The notes beneath the pieces were generated by a model. It worked only from the letters and a program-made list of their open reading frames with translations, was not told the DNA's origin and made no database searches. From Candidatus Gastranaerophilales bacterium (GTDB lineage: Bacteria; Cyanobacteriota; Vampirovibrionia; Gastranaerophilales; Gastranaerophilaceae): DNA of 43,785 nt. The stretch lies in contig CALUQJ010000007.1 in NCBI GenBank assembly GCA_944322865.1, positions 1 to 43,785 on the forward strand, given 5' to 3'. A program made the translations under genes and the position numbers. Of this stretch, positions 8,462 to 16,623 are shown piece by piece (positions within the stretch are counted from its first letter, which is position 1; every line of letters begins with the position of its first letter).

Positions 8462-10111
8462 TTAAACAATTGCCCCGTGGCTTGCGTCCTGAACATTTTT
8501 AGCATATTTAGCAAGGTAGCCTGATTTGCATTTAAGTTCAAACGGTTTTAGGTTTCTTCTGCGTTCAGCCAAAGTGTCATCATCAACAAGAAGGCTGATA
8601 GAGCGGTTAGGGATGTCAATTTTAATTCTGTCACCGTTTTTAACAAGAGCAATAACACCGCCGTTTGCAGCCTCCGGACAGATATGTCCCACGCATATTC
8701 CGCGTGTTCCGCCAGAAAATCTGCCGTCTGTAATCAATGCGCATTTTGTTCCCAATCCTTTGCCGACAAGCAGAGAGGTTGGCGCAAGCATTTCCCGCAT
8801 CCCCGGACCGCCTTTAGGACCTTCATAGCGGATAACTATGACATCACCGGCTTTTATTTTATCTTCCTCAAGTGCTTGCATTGCATCTTCTTCACTGTCA
8901 AAAGTTCTGGCATTTCCTTCAAAAACAAGACAATTTTCGTCTACCCCTGAGATCTTTATAACAGCGCCGTCTTTTGCAAGATTTCCGTATAAAACCCCGA
9001 GTCCTGCCTGCGAATATTTAGATTCATCATATTCTGGAATTACACTTCTATCAGCCCATGCCTGTCCTGCTATTTCCATAACTGTCAAGCCGCTGACGGT
9101 TTTAGCATTATTCAGAACTCTTCTGAGAGAGTTCATAACAGCCGGTATTCCGCCTGCATTATGAAAATCTGTCATTGTGAGTTTTGAGGACGGATTTATT
9201 TTTACTATCTGGTGAATTTTACGGCTTAATCTGTCAAAATCGTCTATTGTTATATCTATTGCACCCGCATTTGCTATTGCAAGCAGATGAAGAAAAGTGT
9301 TGGTGGAGCCGCCGAGCGCCAGCGAGGCGGTAATTGCATTTGTCAGACTTTCTTTAGTGATTATATCAGAAGGTTTAGTGTCGTTTTTTACGAGTTCAAC
9401 TATCTGCATACCACTTTCAAAAGCAATGCGTCGTTTTCTTGATGATACTGCGGCTGATGAAGCGCAATAAGGCAGACTCATTCCCATAATTTCAGTCAAG
9501 CACGCCATTGTATTTGCGGTGTACATTCCCTGACAGGAACCGGCTGACGGACAGGATTCTTCCTCAAGACATTTCAGACAGGTTTCTGATATTTCACCGT
9601 TTCTAAAACGTCCAACAGCCTCAAAAGAGCCTGATATCATTGTTAATTTATCCTGTTCATGCCAGTGACCGTCAAGCATGGGACCTGCTGTTACGATAAT
9701 CGTCGGAATATTCAGCCGTAAAGCACCGATAAGCATGCCCGGAGTAATTTTGTCACAATTAGAGAGCAATACAAGTCCGTCTAGCTGATGAGCCGCTGCA
9801 ACCGTTTCAACGCAATCAGCTATCAAGTCACGTGACGGTAAAGAATACCGCATTCCGCTATGCCCCATAGCAATACCATCGCAAACAGCCGGAACACCGA
9901 AAACAAAAGCCTGACCACCGGCTGAGTGAATCCCTTTTTCAATCTGGCGTTCTAAATCACGCATTCCTATATGCCCCGGAACAAGATCCGAAAACGAACT
10001 TGCAATGCCGATAAATGGCGCCTCCATATTTTGTTTGCTTACCCCTGTCGCCATTAAAAGTCCGCGATGCGGTGTTCTGGCTATCCCTTTTTTAATACTG
10101 TCACTTCTCAT
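8462..10111 (-). CDS. ilvD: Dihydroxy-acid dehydratase
   Basis: Converts 2,3-dihydroxy-isovalerate (or -methylvalerate) to the 2-oxo acid in branched-chain amino acid synthesis. From the chosen start the protein has 549 residues. [11 protein letters not shown] (C119) and [15 protein letters not shown] (C187, C193) are the cluster-binding segments. The first Cys of the [2Fe-2S] type is replaced ([10 protein letters not shown]), which resembles the oxygen-sensitive E. coli-type enzyme. An ATG 36 nt further upstream (10147) is in frame, but the ATG at 10111 has AAAAAGGA 6 nt before it and yields the family's usual [10 protein letters not shown] start. No other ilv gene adjoins. Confidence 0.95.
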   Translation of the reverse strand: MRSDSIKKGIARTPHRGLLMATGVSKQNMEAPFIGIASSFSDLVPGHIGMRDLERQIEKGIHSAGGQAFVFGVPAVCDGIAMGHSGMRYSLPSRDLIADCVETVAAAHQLDGLVLLSNCDKITPGMLIGALRLNIPTIIVTAGPMLDGHWHEQDKLTMISGSFEAVGRFRNGEISETCLKCLEEESCPSAGSCQGMYTANTMACLTEIMGMSLPYCASSAAVSSRKRRIAFESGMQIVELVKNDTKPSDIITKESLTNAITASLALGGSTNTFLHLLAIANAGAIDITIDDFDRLSRKIHQIVKINPSSKLTMTDFHNAGGIPAVMNSLRRVLNNAKTVSGLTVMEIAGQAWADRSVIPEYDESKYSQAGLGVLYGNLAKDGAVIKISGVDENCLVFEGNARTFDSEEDAMQALEEDKIKAGDVIVIRYEGPKGGPGMREMLAPTSLLVGKGLGTKCALITDGRFSGGTRGICVGHICPEAANGGVIALVKNGDRIKIDIPNRSISLLVDDDTLAERRRNLKPFELKCKSGYLAKYAKNVQDASHGAIV

Positions 10112-10185
10112 ATCATATCCTTTTTCATCAAAAATATTATACCGCAAATCATAAGATTAAGCAGTAATATTTTTTAAAAAATAAA

Positions 10186-10243
10186 CGACCGCAGCAAAAA
10201 AGAAAGGAGTTTTCAAAACAAATTTGAAGAGGCACCGCGGTCG
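10186..10243 (-). terminator. Long hairpin terminator of the 10254-10772 gene
   Basis: CGACCGC (10186-10192) is complementary to GCGGTCG (10237-10243). The interior has a smaller TTCAAA/TTTGAA pair. Read leftward, the stem is followed by a T-rich run. The 44-nt interior is long for a simple terminator, so a structured 3' UTR or small RNA is possible. Confidence 0.6.
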
Positions 10244-10253
10244 ATTATTTTAT

Positions 10254-10772
10254 TTATCTCAGCCAGGCAAGGTGTCTTTCTTCTCTTTTTTGATTAAGAA
10301 ATGCCGGCAGATTTTCTTCCAGTAACGAATTTATATGCATATCCATTTTAGAATCTTTTTGGATATTTGAATTAAATGATTGGATCGTGGCACTGCCATA
10401 CTGAGTCTTTTTGATTTTTTCATATCGGTAAGAGCCGTGAAACCCGCGCGGGATAAGTAAACGTTCTGTTAAATCACCTTTTTCAACATTTAGCATTATC
10501 TGGTCTTGAGTACCGCCGTAAAACGGTTTTAATGTCACTATCTGACCTTTTGTTATATGTGAAAATTCAGGAGGTACCATTTTTTGTTTTTTGGATTTAA
10601 TCTTTGCCCAGGCTTCATCAAATAGAATTTCAACTTTTCTGAGTAAACGAGAGTTTTTCGAAGTAAATAGTTCGTTTGTTACATCTTCAATAATAGGGGC
10701 AGCATTAGCCTTGAATGCAGGTTTCTGCACGCCATTAGAATTACAGTTTAAACTTACAGGGGTTAATTGCAT
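10254..10772 (-). CDS. Hypothetical protein, lineage-type with N-terminal FKAN motif
   Basis: 172 residues, no recognised domain. The N-terminus (MQLTPVSLNCNSNGVQKPAF, then KANAAP) is unstructured-looking and contains the PAFKA motif also seen, as SFSG, in the small protein at 22618. The middle is basic and predicted alpha/beta (ITKGQIVTLKPFYGG, LLIPRGFHGSYRY). No signal peptide or membrane segment. It has its own terminator and is separated from nagA by 68 bp. Probably a real gene by its lineage-type N-terminus, coding length and clean context; function unknown. Confidence 0.65.
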   Translation of the reverse strand: MQLTPVSLNCNSNGVQKPAFKANAAPIIEDVTNELFTSKNSRLLRKVEILFDEAWAKIKSKKQKMVPPEFSHITKGQIVTLKPFYGGTQDQIMLNVEKGDLTERLLIPRGFHGSYRYEKIKKTQYGSATIQSFNSNIQKDSKMDMHINSLLEENLPAFLNQKREERHLAWLR

Positions 10773-10840
10773 AGTTATTTCTCCATTTTTTTAGTTTAAA
10801 AATGGTAATGAAAAATTTTTGCTACCTGTGTAATATTTAT

Positions 10841-11743
10841 TTACATCGGCTTTATAATATTCCACTCATCATCCCATTCAACCTTGTCGTCAAGGTCAAT
10901 ATTATGATAGTTATAAGAGTTGTTTATCCACAACGGGTTAAATAATCCAACGGAATGCAGACGTTTTATGATACAGGGCAGCAGGGTTGTACTGCCGGCA
11001 ATAGTACCATCTTTTGAGGCGGCTTTTTGCCCGTCATAAAAAATCTTTTCACCTGCAAAATAAAATTCAGTTATATCTGACGCCGTGCAAGGCAGACAGT
11101 CGCTCACCAGCAGAATTTTATCCTGCGGTTTGGCTTTAAAAAGGAGTTTGAGCGCGTCATCTGATACGTGTACTCCGTCTGCAATAATTTCGGTATAAAT
11201 ATCATCATTAATCAGTGCAGAAAGAGCCGTACTTTTTCCACGGTGAGAAATACCTTTCATTGCATTAAAAGTATGAGTAGTGCCTGCGCAGCCGCTCAAT
11301 TCGCCGCCTATACAGTGTCCTGCCTGAACTTTTATGTTTTTTGCATTCAGATAATCAAGAAGATCTGTATCAGCCAGTTCTGGGGCAAGGGTTACAATTT
11401 TTATGAAATCATCTTCTATAAGGCGAAAATTTTCGACTGTTGGCAGCATAAAAAGTTTTTCATCGTGAATCCCTTTTTTTTCAGGGTTGAGGAAAATCCC
11501 TTCCAGATGTACGCCGAAAATTTTCGCCATGTCAGAAGTCGAGCGCATTGCGGCAGTTTTAATGACAGATATAGCGCGTGTGGTATTTTCGACAGTATCA
11601 GTAACAATAGTCGGGAAAATTCCGCCAATACCGTATTTTTTAATTTCTTTAGCAAGATAGAGAACGTCATCAACTTCTGCTGTGTTGAAATTAATGCCGA
11701 AAGCTCCGTGGAAATGCTGTTCTATTAATGGTTTTGTGAGCAT
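10841..11743 (-). CDS. nagA: N-acetylglucosamine-6-phosphate deacetylase, short form
   Basis: A 300-residue amidohydrolase. Motifs matching NagA include HLEGIFLNPEKKGIH (metal-binding Glu), QAGHC, THTFNAMKGISHR, IIADGVHVS and LLVSDCLPC with the catalytic Asp. It would deacetylate GlcNAc-6-P in amino-sugar or cell-wall recycling. The family is usually about 380 residues. Here the small N-terminal beta-sandwich half is absent and the protein starts directly in the barrel (LIEQHFHGAFG). No nagB lies nearby. The short form may be natural in this lineage or the start may be misjudged; no upstream in-frame extension is apparent. Confidence 0.82.
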   Translation of the reverse strand: MLTKPLIEQHFHGAFGINFNTAEVDDVLYLAKEIKKYGIGGIFPTIVTDTVENTTRAISVIKTAAMRSTSDMAKIFGVHLEGIFLNPEKKGIHDEKLFMLPTVENFRLIEDDFIKIVTLAPELADTDLLDYLNAKNIKVQAGHCIGGELSGCAGTTHTFNAMKGISHRGKSTALSALINDDIYTEIIADGVHVSDDALKLLFKAKPQDKILLVSDCLPCTASDITEFYFAGEKIFYDGQKAASKDGTIAGSTTLLPCIIKRLHSVGLFNPLWINNSYNYHNIDLDDKVEWDDEWNIIKPM

Positions 11744-11863
11744 TGGTTTTACCTTTTTTTGTATCTTTCTGTAGGACTGGTCTTTCTGTTGGGTTGTTAA
11801 GCCAAACCTAAATTAACTTTTGGTTTGGCAGGTGATTATAATAAGAGAATTTCAACTTCTTAA

Positions 11864-11908
11864 TCACCTAATCACTTAGTCACTTAGTCACTTAATCACT
11901 TAATCACT
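11864..11908. repeat. 8-bp tandem repeat (TCACTTAR) after murE
   Basis: TCACCTAA, TCACTTAG, TCACTTAG, TCACTTAA and TCACTTAA follow one another without gaps from 11864, ending in a partial sixth copy that abuts the murE stop codon. It resembles the short tandemly repeated repetitive sequences common in cyanobacterial genomes. Confidence 0.9.
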
Positions 11909-11909
11909 A

Positions 11910-13382
11910 TTATATCACCCTTCCTTCAAATACTTTTCTTGCCTGTTCACGGTCATCAAAATGAATTGTGCGGTCTTTTAGTATTTGATAGTCCTCGTGT
12001 CCTTTACCAGCAATAACAACAACATCATTGTTGTTGGCAATAGTTTTTAAAAGTTCAATGGCTTTTCCGCGGTCAGGTTCTACTGTAACTTTTTCAGCAG
12101 CAACAGATTTTAACCCTGCAATTATATCTGTGATAATTTGCTGCGGGTCTTCTGAACGCGGATTGTCACTTGTTATAACGATTTTATCAGCAATTTTTTC
12201 CGCAATAGCACCCATTTTAGGACGTTTTGTCGCATCTCTGTCCCCTCCGCAGCCAAACAGACAGATAAGTCGTCCTTCTTTCGGGGTTATTTCTCTTGCG
12301 GAATTAAGCACATTCTCCAGTCCGTCCGGTGTGTGCGCATAATCGACTATTACAAGCGGTTTTTTGACAACAACTTCAAAACGTCCTGCAACGCCTTTTA
12401 CATTCTGCAATGCTTTTATTGAAGTTTCAATATCTATTCCAAGTGCAGCAGCGGTTGTTACTGCCGCAAGAACATTGTATACACTGAACATTCCGTTCAT
12501 ATGCAAATTCACAGGAAATTCACCGTTTTTTGTGCAGAGCGTAAATTCTGCACCGTTCATTGAAAATTCAATATTTTTTGCCATTATATCAGCGTTGTTT
12601 TTTACCCCGTAAGTGTATTTTCTAACGCCTTCCGGAACTACACCCAAAAATCTTTCCGCATAGTTGTCATCTGCGTTTATAACCGCAAAATTACCTTCTT
12701 TTAACCCTTTGAATAATAAGGCTTTTGCCTCAAAATAATTATCCATTGTAATATGGTAATCCAAATGATCCTGCGTAAGATTAGTTAGAACAGCCCCGTT
12801 AAACCGACATCCGCCCACACGGTTCTGATCAAGCGCATGGGAACTTACTTCCATAACAACATTATCTATTTTTTCTACATCTTTAATCATCCTTAATGTA
12901 GCCTGTAATTCCGGCGCCTGTGGTGTTGTATGTTTTGCATCACGGTATTCGCCGCCTGAGGATAATTTATAGCCCAGAGTGCCTATTAGAGCACATTTTT
13001 GTCCGTTTTCTTCAAAGATTTTTTGTATCAAATGCGTTACGGTTGTTTTACCGTTAGTACCTGTTATTCCAATCAGGTTAAGCCCCTCTGACGGACTTGA
13101 GTAAAATCTGTCGGCTATATCGGCAATCTTGTGGCGTGTTGAAGATACAACAACCTGAGGAACTTTTACGTCTAGTTTTTTCTCGACAAGCAATGCAACC
13201 GCGCCGTTTTCCAGTGCGCTTTTAGCATATTCATGCCCGTCTGTATGTTCGCCAACAAGACATACAAAAATATCACCTTTTTTAGTTGTTTTGGAATTGT
13301 AAGAAATTCCTGTTATATCAATGTTCTTGAAATTAATCAGATCTTTATAATCTAAATGTTCAATAAGTTCATCAAGTTTCAT
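11910..13382 (-). CDS. murE: UDP-MurNAc-tripeptide synthetase MurE
   Basis: A 490-residue Mur ligase that adds the third amino acid to UDP-MurNAc-L-Ala-D-Glu in peptidoglycan precursor synthesis. GITGTNGKTT (105-114) is the ATP loop. The substrate loop carries the DNPRSEDP sequence that in this family marks meso-diaminopimelate selection over lysine. Length is normal. It follows ftsI by 13 nt, the conserved division and cell-wall cluster order, so the two are co-transcribed. A diaminopimelate wall agrees with a diderm, cyanobacterial-lineage host. Confidence 0.95.
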   Translation of the reverse strand: MKLDELIEHLDYKDLINFKNIDITGISYNSKTTKKGDIFVCLVGEHTDGHEYAKSALENGAVALLVEKKLDVKVPQVVVSSTRHKIADIADRFYSSPSEGLNLIGITGTNGKTTVTHLIQKIFEENGQKCALIGTLGYKLSSGGEYRDAKHTTPQAPELQATLRMIKDVEKIDNVVMEVSSHALDQNRVGGCRFNGAVLTNLTQDHLDYHITMDNYFEAKALLFKGLKEGNFAVINADDNYAERFLGVVPEGVRKYTYGVKNNADIMAKNIEFSMNGAEFTLCTKNGEFPVNLHMNGMFSVYNVLAAVTTAAALGIDIETSIKALQNVKGVAGRFEVVVKKPLVIVDYAHTPDGLENVLNSAREITPKEGRLICLFGCGGDRDATKRPKMGAIAEKIADKIVITSDNPRSEDPQQIITDIIAGLKSVAAEKVTVEPDRGKAIELLKTIANNNDVVVIAGKGHEDYQILKDRTIHFDDREQARKVFEGRVI

Positions 13383-13395
13383 AATATATTTCTCC

Positions 13396-15153
13396 TTAGT
13401 TAATCTTATTTGTTTTGGAATTAGTAGCCTTATCGGGTTTAAGGTTCATAATTCTTGCTACCTGCGTTGCAACTTCGTGGAAAACAGGACCTGCAACCGT
13501 GTTCCCCCAGATCGCCCCGACTTTTGCACTGTCTACCATTACATAGATAAGCACCTGCGGATCTGTTGCCGGCAGATATCCGATTGTTGAAGTGTAACTA
13601 TATGGTGTATACCCGACGGAATTTTCTTTAGGCTTTCTTGAAGTTCCTGTTTTAGCAGCAACATTGTATCTGTCCATTTTTATTTCGGAACGCCCGTTAT
13701 TAATACTGTCTGAAAGTAATTTTGTTATTGTTTTTGCGGTTTCAGGACTTACAACACGAGTATAGTGGATTTTTTTATCATACTCTTCCTGCGGATATTT
13801 TATTACGTGCGGGGTAACTCTCACACCGTTATTTGCAAGTGCGGAAACAGCAGAAGCCATTTGTATTGCGGTAACTGATGTTCCGTATCCGTAACCCATT
13901 GTACTGTGCAGCCCTAGATCCCAGTATTTCCAATTGGTCAATAGCCCGACTGATTCTCCCGGTAAATCAATACCTGTTTTTTCGCCAAAGCCGAATTTTT
14001 TCAGCATTTCATAGAATTCCTGAGGCTGCATCATTAAAGCAACTTTTAAAGATCCTATGTTGCTGGAATGCTCAAACAGATAAGTAAGATTAATATTCCC
14101 CGGATACGGGTGGACATCATAGTCATAATTTTTTATAACCCATTTTCCGATTGTCATTTTACCTGTATCAAGAATTGTTGAATTTGCATTGAGTTTACCA
14201 AGCTCCATAGCGCTTGCAACGGTAACGGTTTTGAATGTTGAGCCCGGAGGAAAGACATCGGTCAGTGCCCAGTTTTTAATCTGTGTCATTGAAGCTTTTT
14301 TATAATTGTTAGGGTCGTATGTCGGATAGACTGCAAAAGCTAATATCTCACCGTTTTTAGGGTTCATAACAATAACGGTTCCGCGTTCTGCCTCTTTTTC
14401 CTTAACCATTTTTTCTATTTCTTTTTCACAAACGTGTTGAATTGCGGCATCTATCGTAAGCGTGACATTTTCACCTTTGGGGTTAGTTGTGGTCGCAACA
14501 GGATCTGTTGTAAAATCGTAAATTATTTTGCCGTCACGGGTTTTTTGGAATTTTACGGTATTTACAACATGTTCAAGCCTGTCTTTCGCCGTATATTCAA
14601 CACCGTTTGCAATATCTGCATCAAAGTTGTAGTATCCGAGAACATGTGCCGCTAAAGTTCCCTGTGGATATTCACGGATGTTCTTTTTGCCTAAACTTAT
14701 CTCTCTCAGGTGCAATTTTGCAACTTCTTTTGTTGTGGCTCTGTCTAAATCTTTTTTAAGTGTGATTACAGGTCCCGGTTTTTTGAGTTTTTGCAGAAGT
14801 TTGTCTTTTGGCATTTTCAAAATAGGAGCAAGCATTTTAGCCAATTCTTCTTCTGTATGATCATAATCAGCAGGGTGAGCGTAGATGTCGGAATAAACCT
14901 TATCCGTTGCAAGTTTAATTCCGTTTCGGTCATAAATATCACCTCGCATTGAAAAAATCCTGCCGACACGCTGGCTCTTGGCTCTGCCGCGATAGTTTTT
15001 CAAATCAACTATCTGAATAAAAAACAGGTATATTATAAGCAAAGCTGCAAATACTATGAAAAAGAAGTTCAGCATCCCTAACAAGCTGTCAAAGGTACGT
15101 ATTCTTTTTTCTTTTTCTGTTTCCGGCGCTCTGTTTCTTAATCTTCTGCTCAA
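13396..15153 (-). CDS. ftsI: Division transpeptidase FtsI / PBP2-type penicillin-binding protein
   Basis: A 585-residue class B penicillin-binding protein anchored by one N-terminal helix (about 28-48). A pedestal domain with GRIFSMRGDIYDRNG leads to the transpeptidase domain: SxxK at S305-K308 (GSTFK), SSN at 363-365 and KTG at 501-503. There are no C-terminal PASTA domains. It crosslinks septal peptidoglycan. The first in-frame start is a TTG at 15153 with AGGGG about 10 nt upstream, which is accepted because the next Met (27) would cut into the membrane anchor. An extended -10 (TGC-TACAAT, minus, about 15190-15198) lies upstream. Followed by murE. Confidence 0.93.
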   Translation of the reverse strand: MSRRLRNRAPETEKEKRIRTFDSLLGMLNFFFIVFAALLIIYLFFIQIVDLKNYRGRAKSQRVGRIFSMRGDIYDRNGIKLATDKVYSDIYAHPADYDHTEEELAKMLAPILKMPKDKLLQKLKKPGPVITLKKDLDRATTKEVAKLHLREISLGKKNIREYPQGTLAAHVLGYYNFDADIANGVEYTAKDRLEHVVNTVKFQKTRDGKIIYDFTTDPVATTTNPKGENVTLTIDAAIQHVCEKEIEKMVKEKEAERGTVIVMNPKNGEILAFAVYPTYDPNNYKKASMTQIKNWALTDVFPPGSTFKTVTVASAMELGKLNANSTILDTGKMTIGKWVIKNYDYDVHPYPGNINLTYLFEHSSNIGSLKVALMMQPQEFYEMLKKFGFGEKTGIDLPGESVGLLTNWKYWDLGLHSTMGYGYGTSVTAIQMASAVSALANNGVRVTPHVIKYPQEEYDKKIHYTRVVSPETAKTITKLLSDSINNGRSEIKMDRYNVAAKTGTSRKPKENSVGYTPYSYTSTIGYLPATDPQVLIYVMVDSAKVGAIWGNTVAGPVFHEVATQVARIMNLKPDKATNSKTNKIN

Positions 15154-15248
15154 AACGGTTATCCCCTGTTTACTTATTGTCTATTTAATATTGTAGCACA
15201 ACGGGACAGATTTTTTTACTTTATTAAATTTGTTTAAGATTTTTGTTC

Positions 15249-15261
15249 TATAATGTTTTTA
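15249..15261 (+). promoter_or_regulatory. -10 element placed for a leaderless amidase mRNA
   Basis: TATAAT at 15249-15254 lies 6 nt before the ATG at 15261. No Shine-Dalgarno sequence is visible. A transcript from this -10 would start at or next to the start codon. Confidence 0.45.
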
Positions 15262-16619
15262 TGAAAAATATATTATTAAGTTTGTTGTTATGTTTGTTCT
15301 CCGGAGTGGTTTGCGAGGCTGTAGAGGTGGTTTATCCGAGAGCCCAAAACGTCACGATAAATTCCGGCTCAACATTTTTTGTAGGAAATTCTCAAAAAGA
15401 TTTTAAAATTAACGGTCAAAAAATACCGCGGAACAAAAAAGGGGCATTTGCATATGTTGTAGAATTAAATGTGGGTGAAAATGTGTTTACATTTGACGAT
15501 TCTATACAAAAGCAGATCTATAAAATCACACGTCCGGCTCCGAAAACTTATTCTGGAACTTCGTCTGAGCAGATTGATTTTTCGGATTACAAAATTGTTA
15601 TGACTTCATCCGATAATATTCCTCTGCGCTCAACACCGGTTGATGCTGGAATAAACAGGCTTTCGCATTTGCCCTCAGGGGTTATGCTCACAGTAAGCGG
15701 TGAAAAAAACGGATTTTATAAGGTTCTTTTGGACAACAACGAAACCGGATGGGTTGCCAAAAGCAGTGTTATTGCAGTAAAAGAAAATCCGGCTGCTAAT
15801 CTTAAAGGCTATGATTACATTGACACAGATGAATTTTTTATATTTGTTTTTCATCTTGATAAAAAGGTACCTTTTGTGATTGAAGAAGGTTCAACCATGT
15901 CATTAAAGTTATACAACGTAAATAATTATGCCCCGTATGAAATGCAATTTCCATATTCAGAAGCAGCAGGTAGTGAAAAATTATACGGTTACAGCGGAGA
16001 GTTTGCAGGTAATGATTTTATCTGGAAGATACGAAAACCGCTTAAAATTGACCAAAAACATCCTCTAAAAGGAGTTAAAATCGCGATTGACGCAGGTCAT
16101 GGCGGAGCTGAATGCGGTGCAATAAGCTGTTTTGGCGAAAAAGAAAAAGATATAAACCTTTCTATCTCAAAATACTTACGTAAAGAATTACAAAAACGCG
16201 GAGCTGATGTTTATATGACGCGTACACATGATACTTATCACGGACTCCGGGAGCGAATTGATAACGCTAATGAAAAAAATTCCGTCATATTAATAAGTAT
16301 CCACGGTAATGCTCTGCCGGATAATCTTGATCCTAACAAAAATAAAGGTACAAGCATTTTTTACTATTACGATATGGCAAAACCACTTGCTGAATCTATC
16401 TTAAAAACAATGACAAAGCAGCTTGGGATGAATAATGATAAAATCAGGCAGGCAAGTCTTGCTCTTGTCAGAAACACAAATGCTTTAAGCATACTCATAG
16501 AAGTCGGGTATTTAATCAATCCTGATGACAGTGTATTATTACGGGAGGCTGATTTTCAAAAAGCGGCTGCCGTTTCTATAGCCGACGGTATTGAAAATTA
16601 TCTGCTCTCCCGCAAATAA
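15261..16619 (+). CDS. N-acetylmuramoyl-L-alanine amidase, Amidase_3 type, secreted
   Basis: 452 residues from the chosen ATG; an ATG 18 nt upstream is in frame but falls on the -10 and would disrupt the signal peptide (KNILLSLLLCLFSGVVCEA). The middle has an SH3-like segment (PLRSTPVDAGINRLSHLPSG and GWVAKSSV). The C-terminal third is a zinc amidase of the AmiC/CwlV type: IDAGHGG, GEKEKDINLS, SIHGN and the catalytic Glu in LIEVGYLINP. It cleaves the amide between MurNAc and the stem peptide in the periplasm, probably in cell separation. Divergent from ftsI, which fits a division role. Confidence 0.93.
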   Translation: MKNILLSLLLCLFSGVVCEAVEVVYPRAQNVTINSGSTFFVGNSQKDFKINGQKIPRNKKGAFAYVVELNVGENVFTFDDSIQKQIYKITRPAPKTYSGTSSEQIDFSDYKIVMTSSDNIPLRSTPVDAGINRLSHLPSGVMLTVSGEKNGFYKVLLDNNETGWVAKSSVIAVKENPAANLKGYDYIDTDEFFIFVFHLDKKVPFVIEEGSTMSLKLYNVNNYAPYEMQFPYSEAAGSEKLYGYSGEFAGNDFIWKIRKPLKIDQKHPLKGVKIAIDAGHGGAECGAISCFGEKEKDINLSISKYLRKELQKRGADVYMTRTHDTYHGLRERIDNANEKNSVILISIHGNALPDNLDPNKNKGTSIFYYYDMAKPLAESILKTMTKQLGMNNDKIRQASLALVRNTNALSILIEVGYLINPDDSVLLREADFQKAAAVSIADGIENYLLSRK

Positions 16620-16623
16620 CACC

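Noticed and set aside
8526-9164. Plus-strand ORFs of 88-108 codons within ilvD
   Set aside because: Shadows of a highly conserved minus-strand gene; no motifs.
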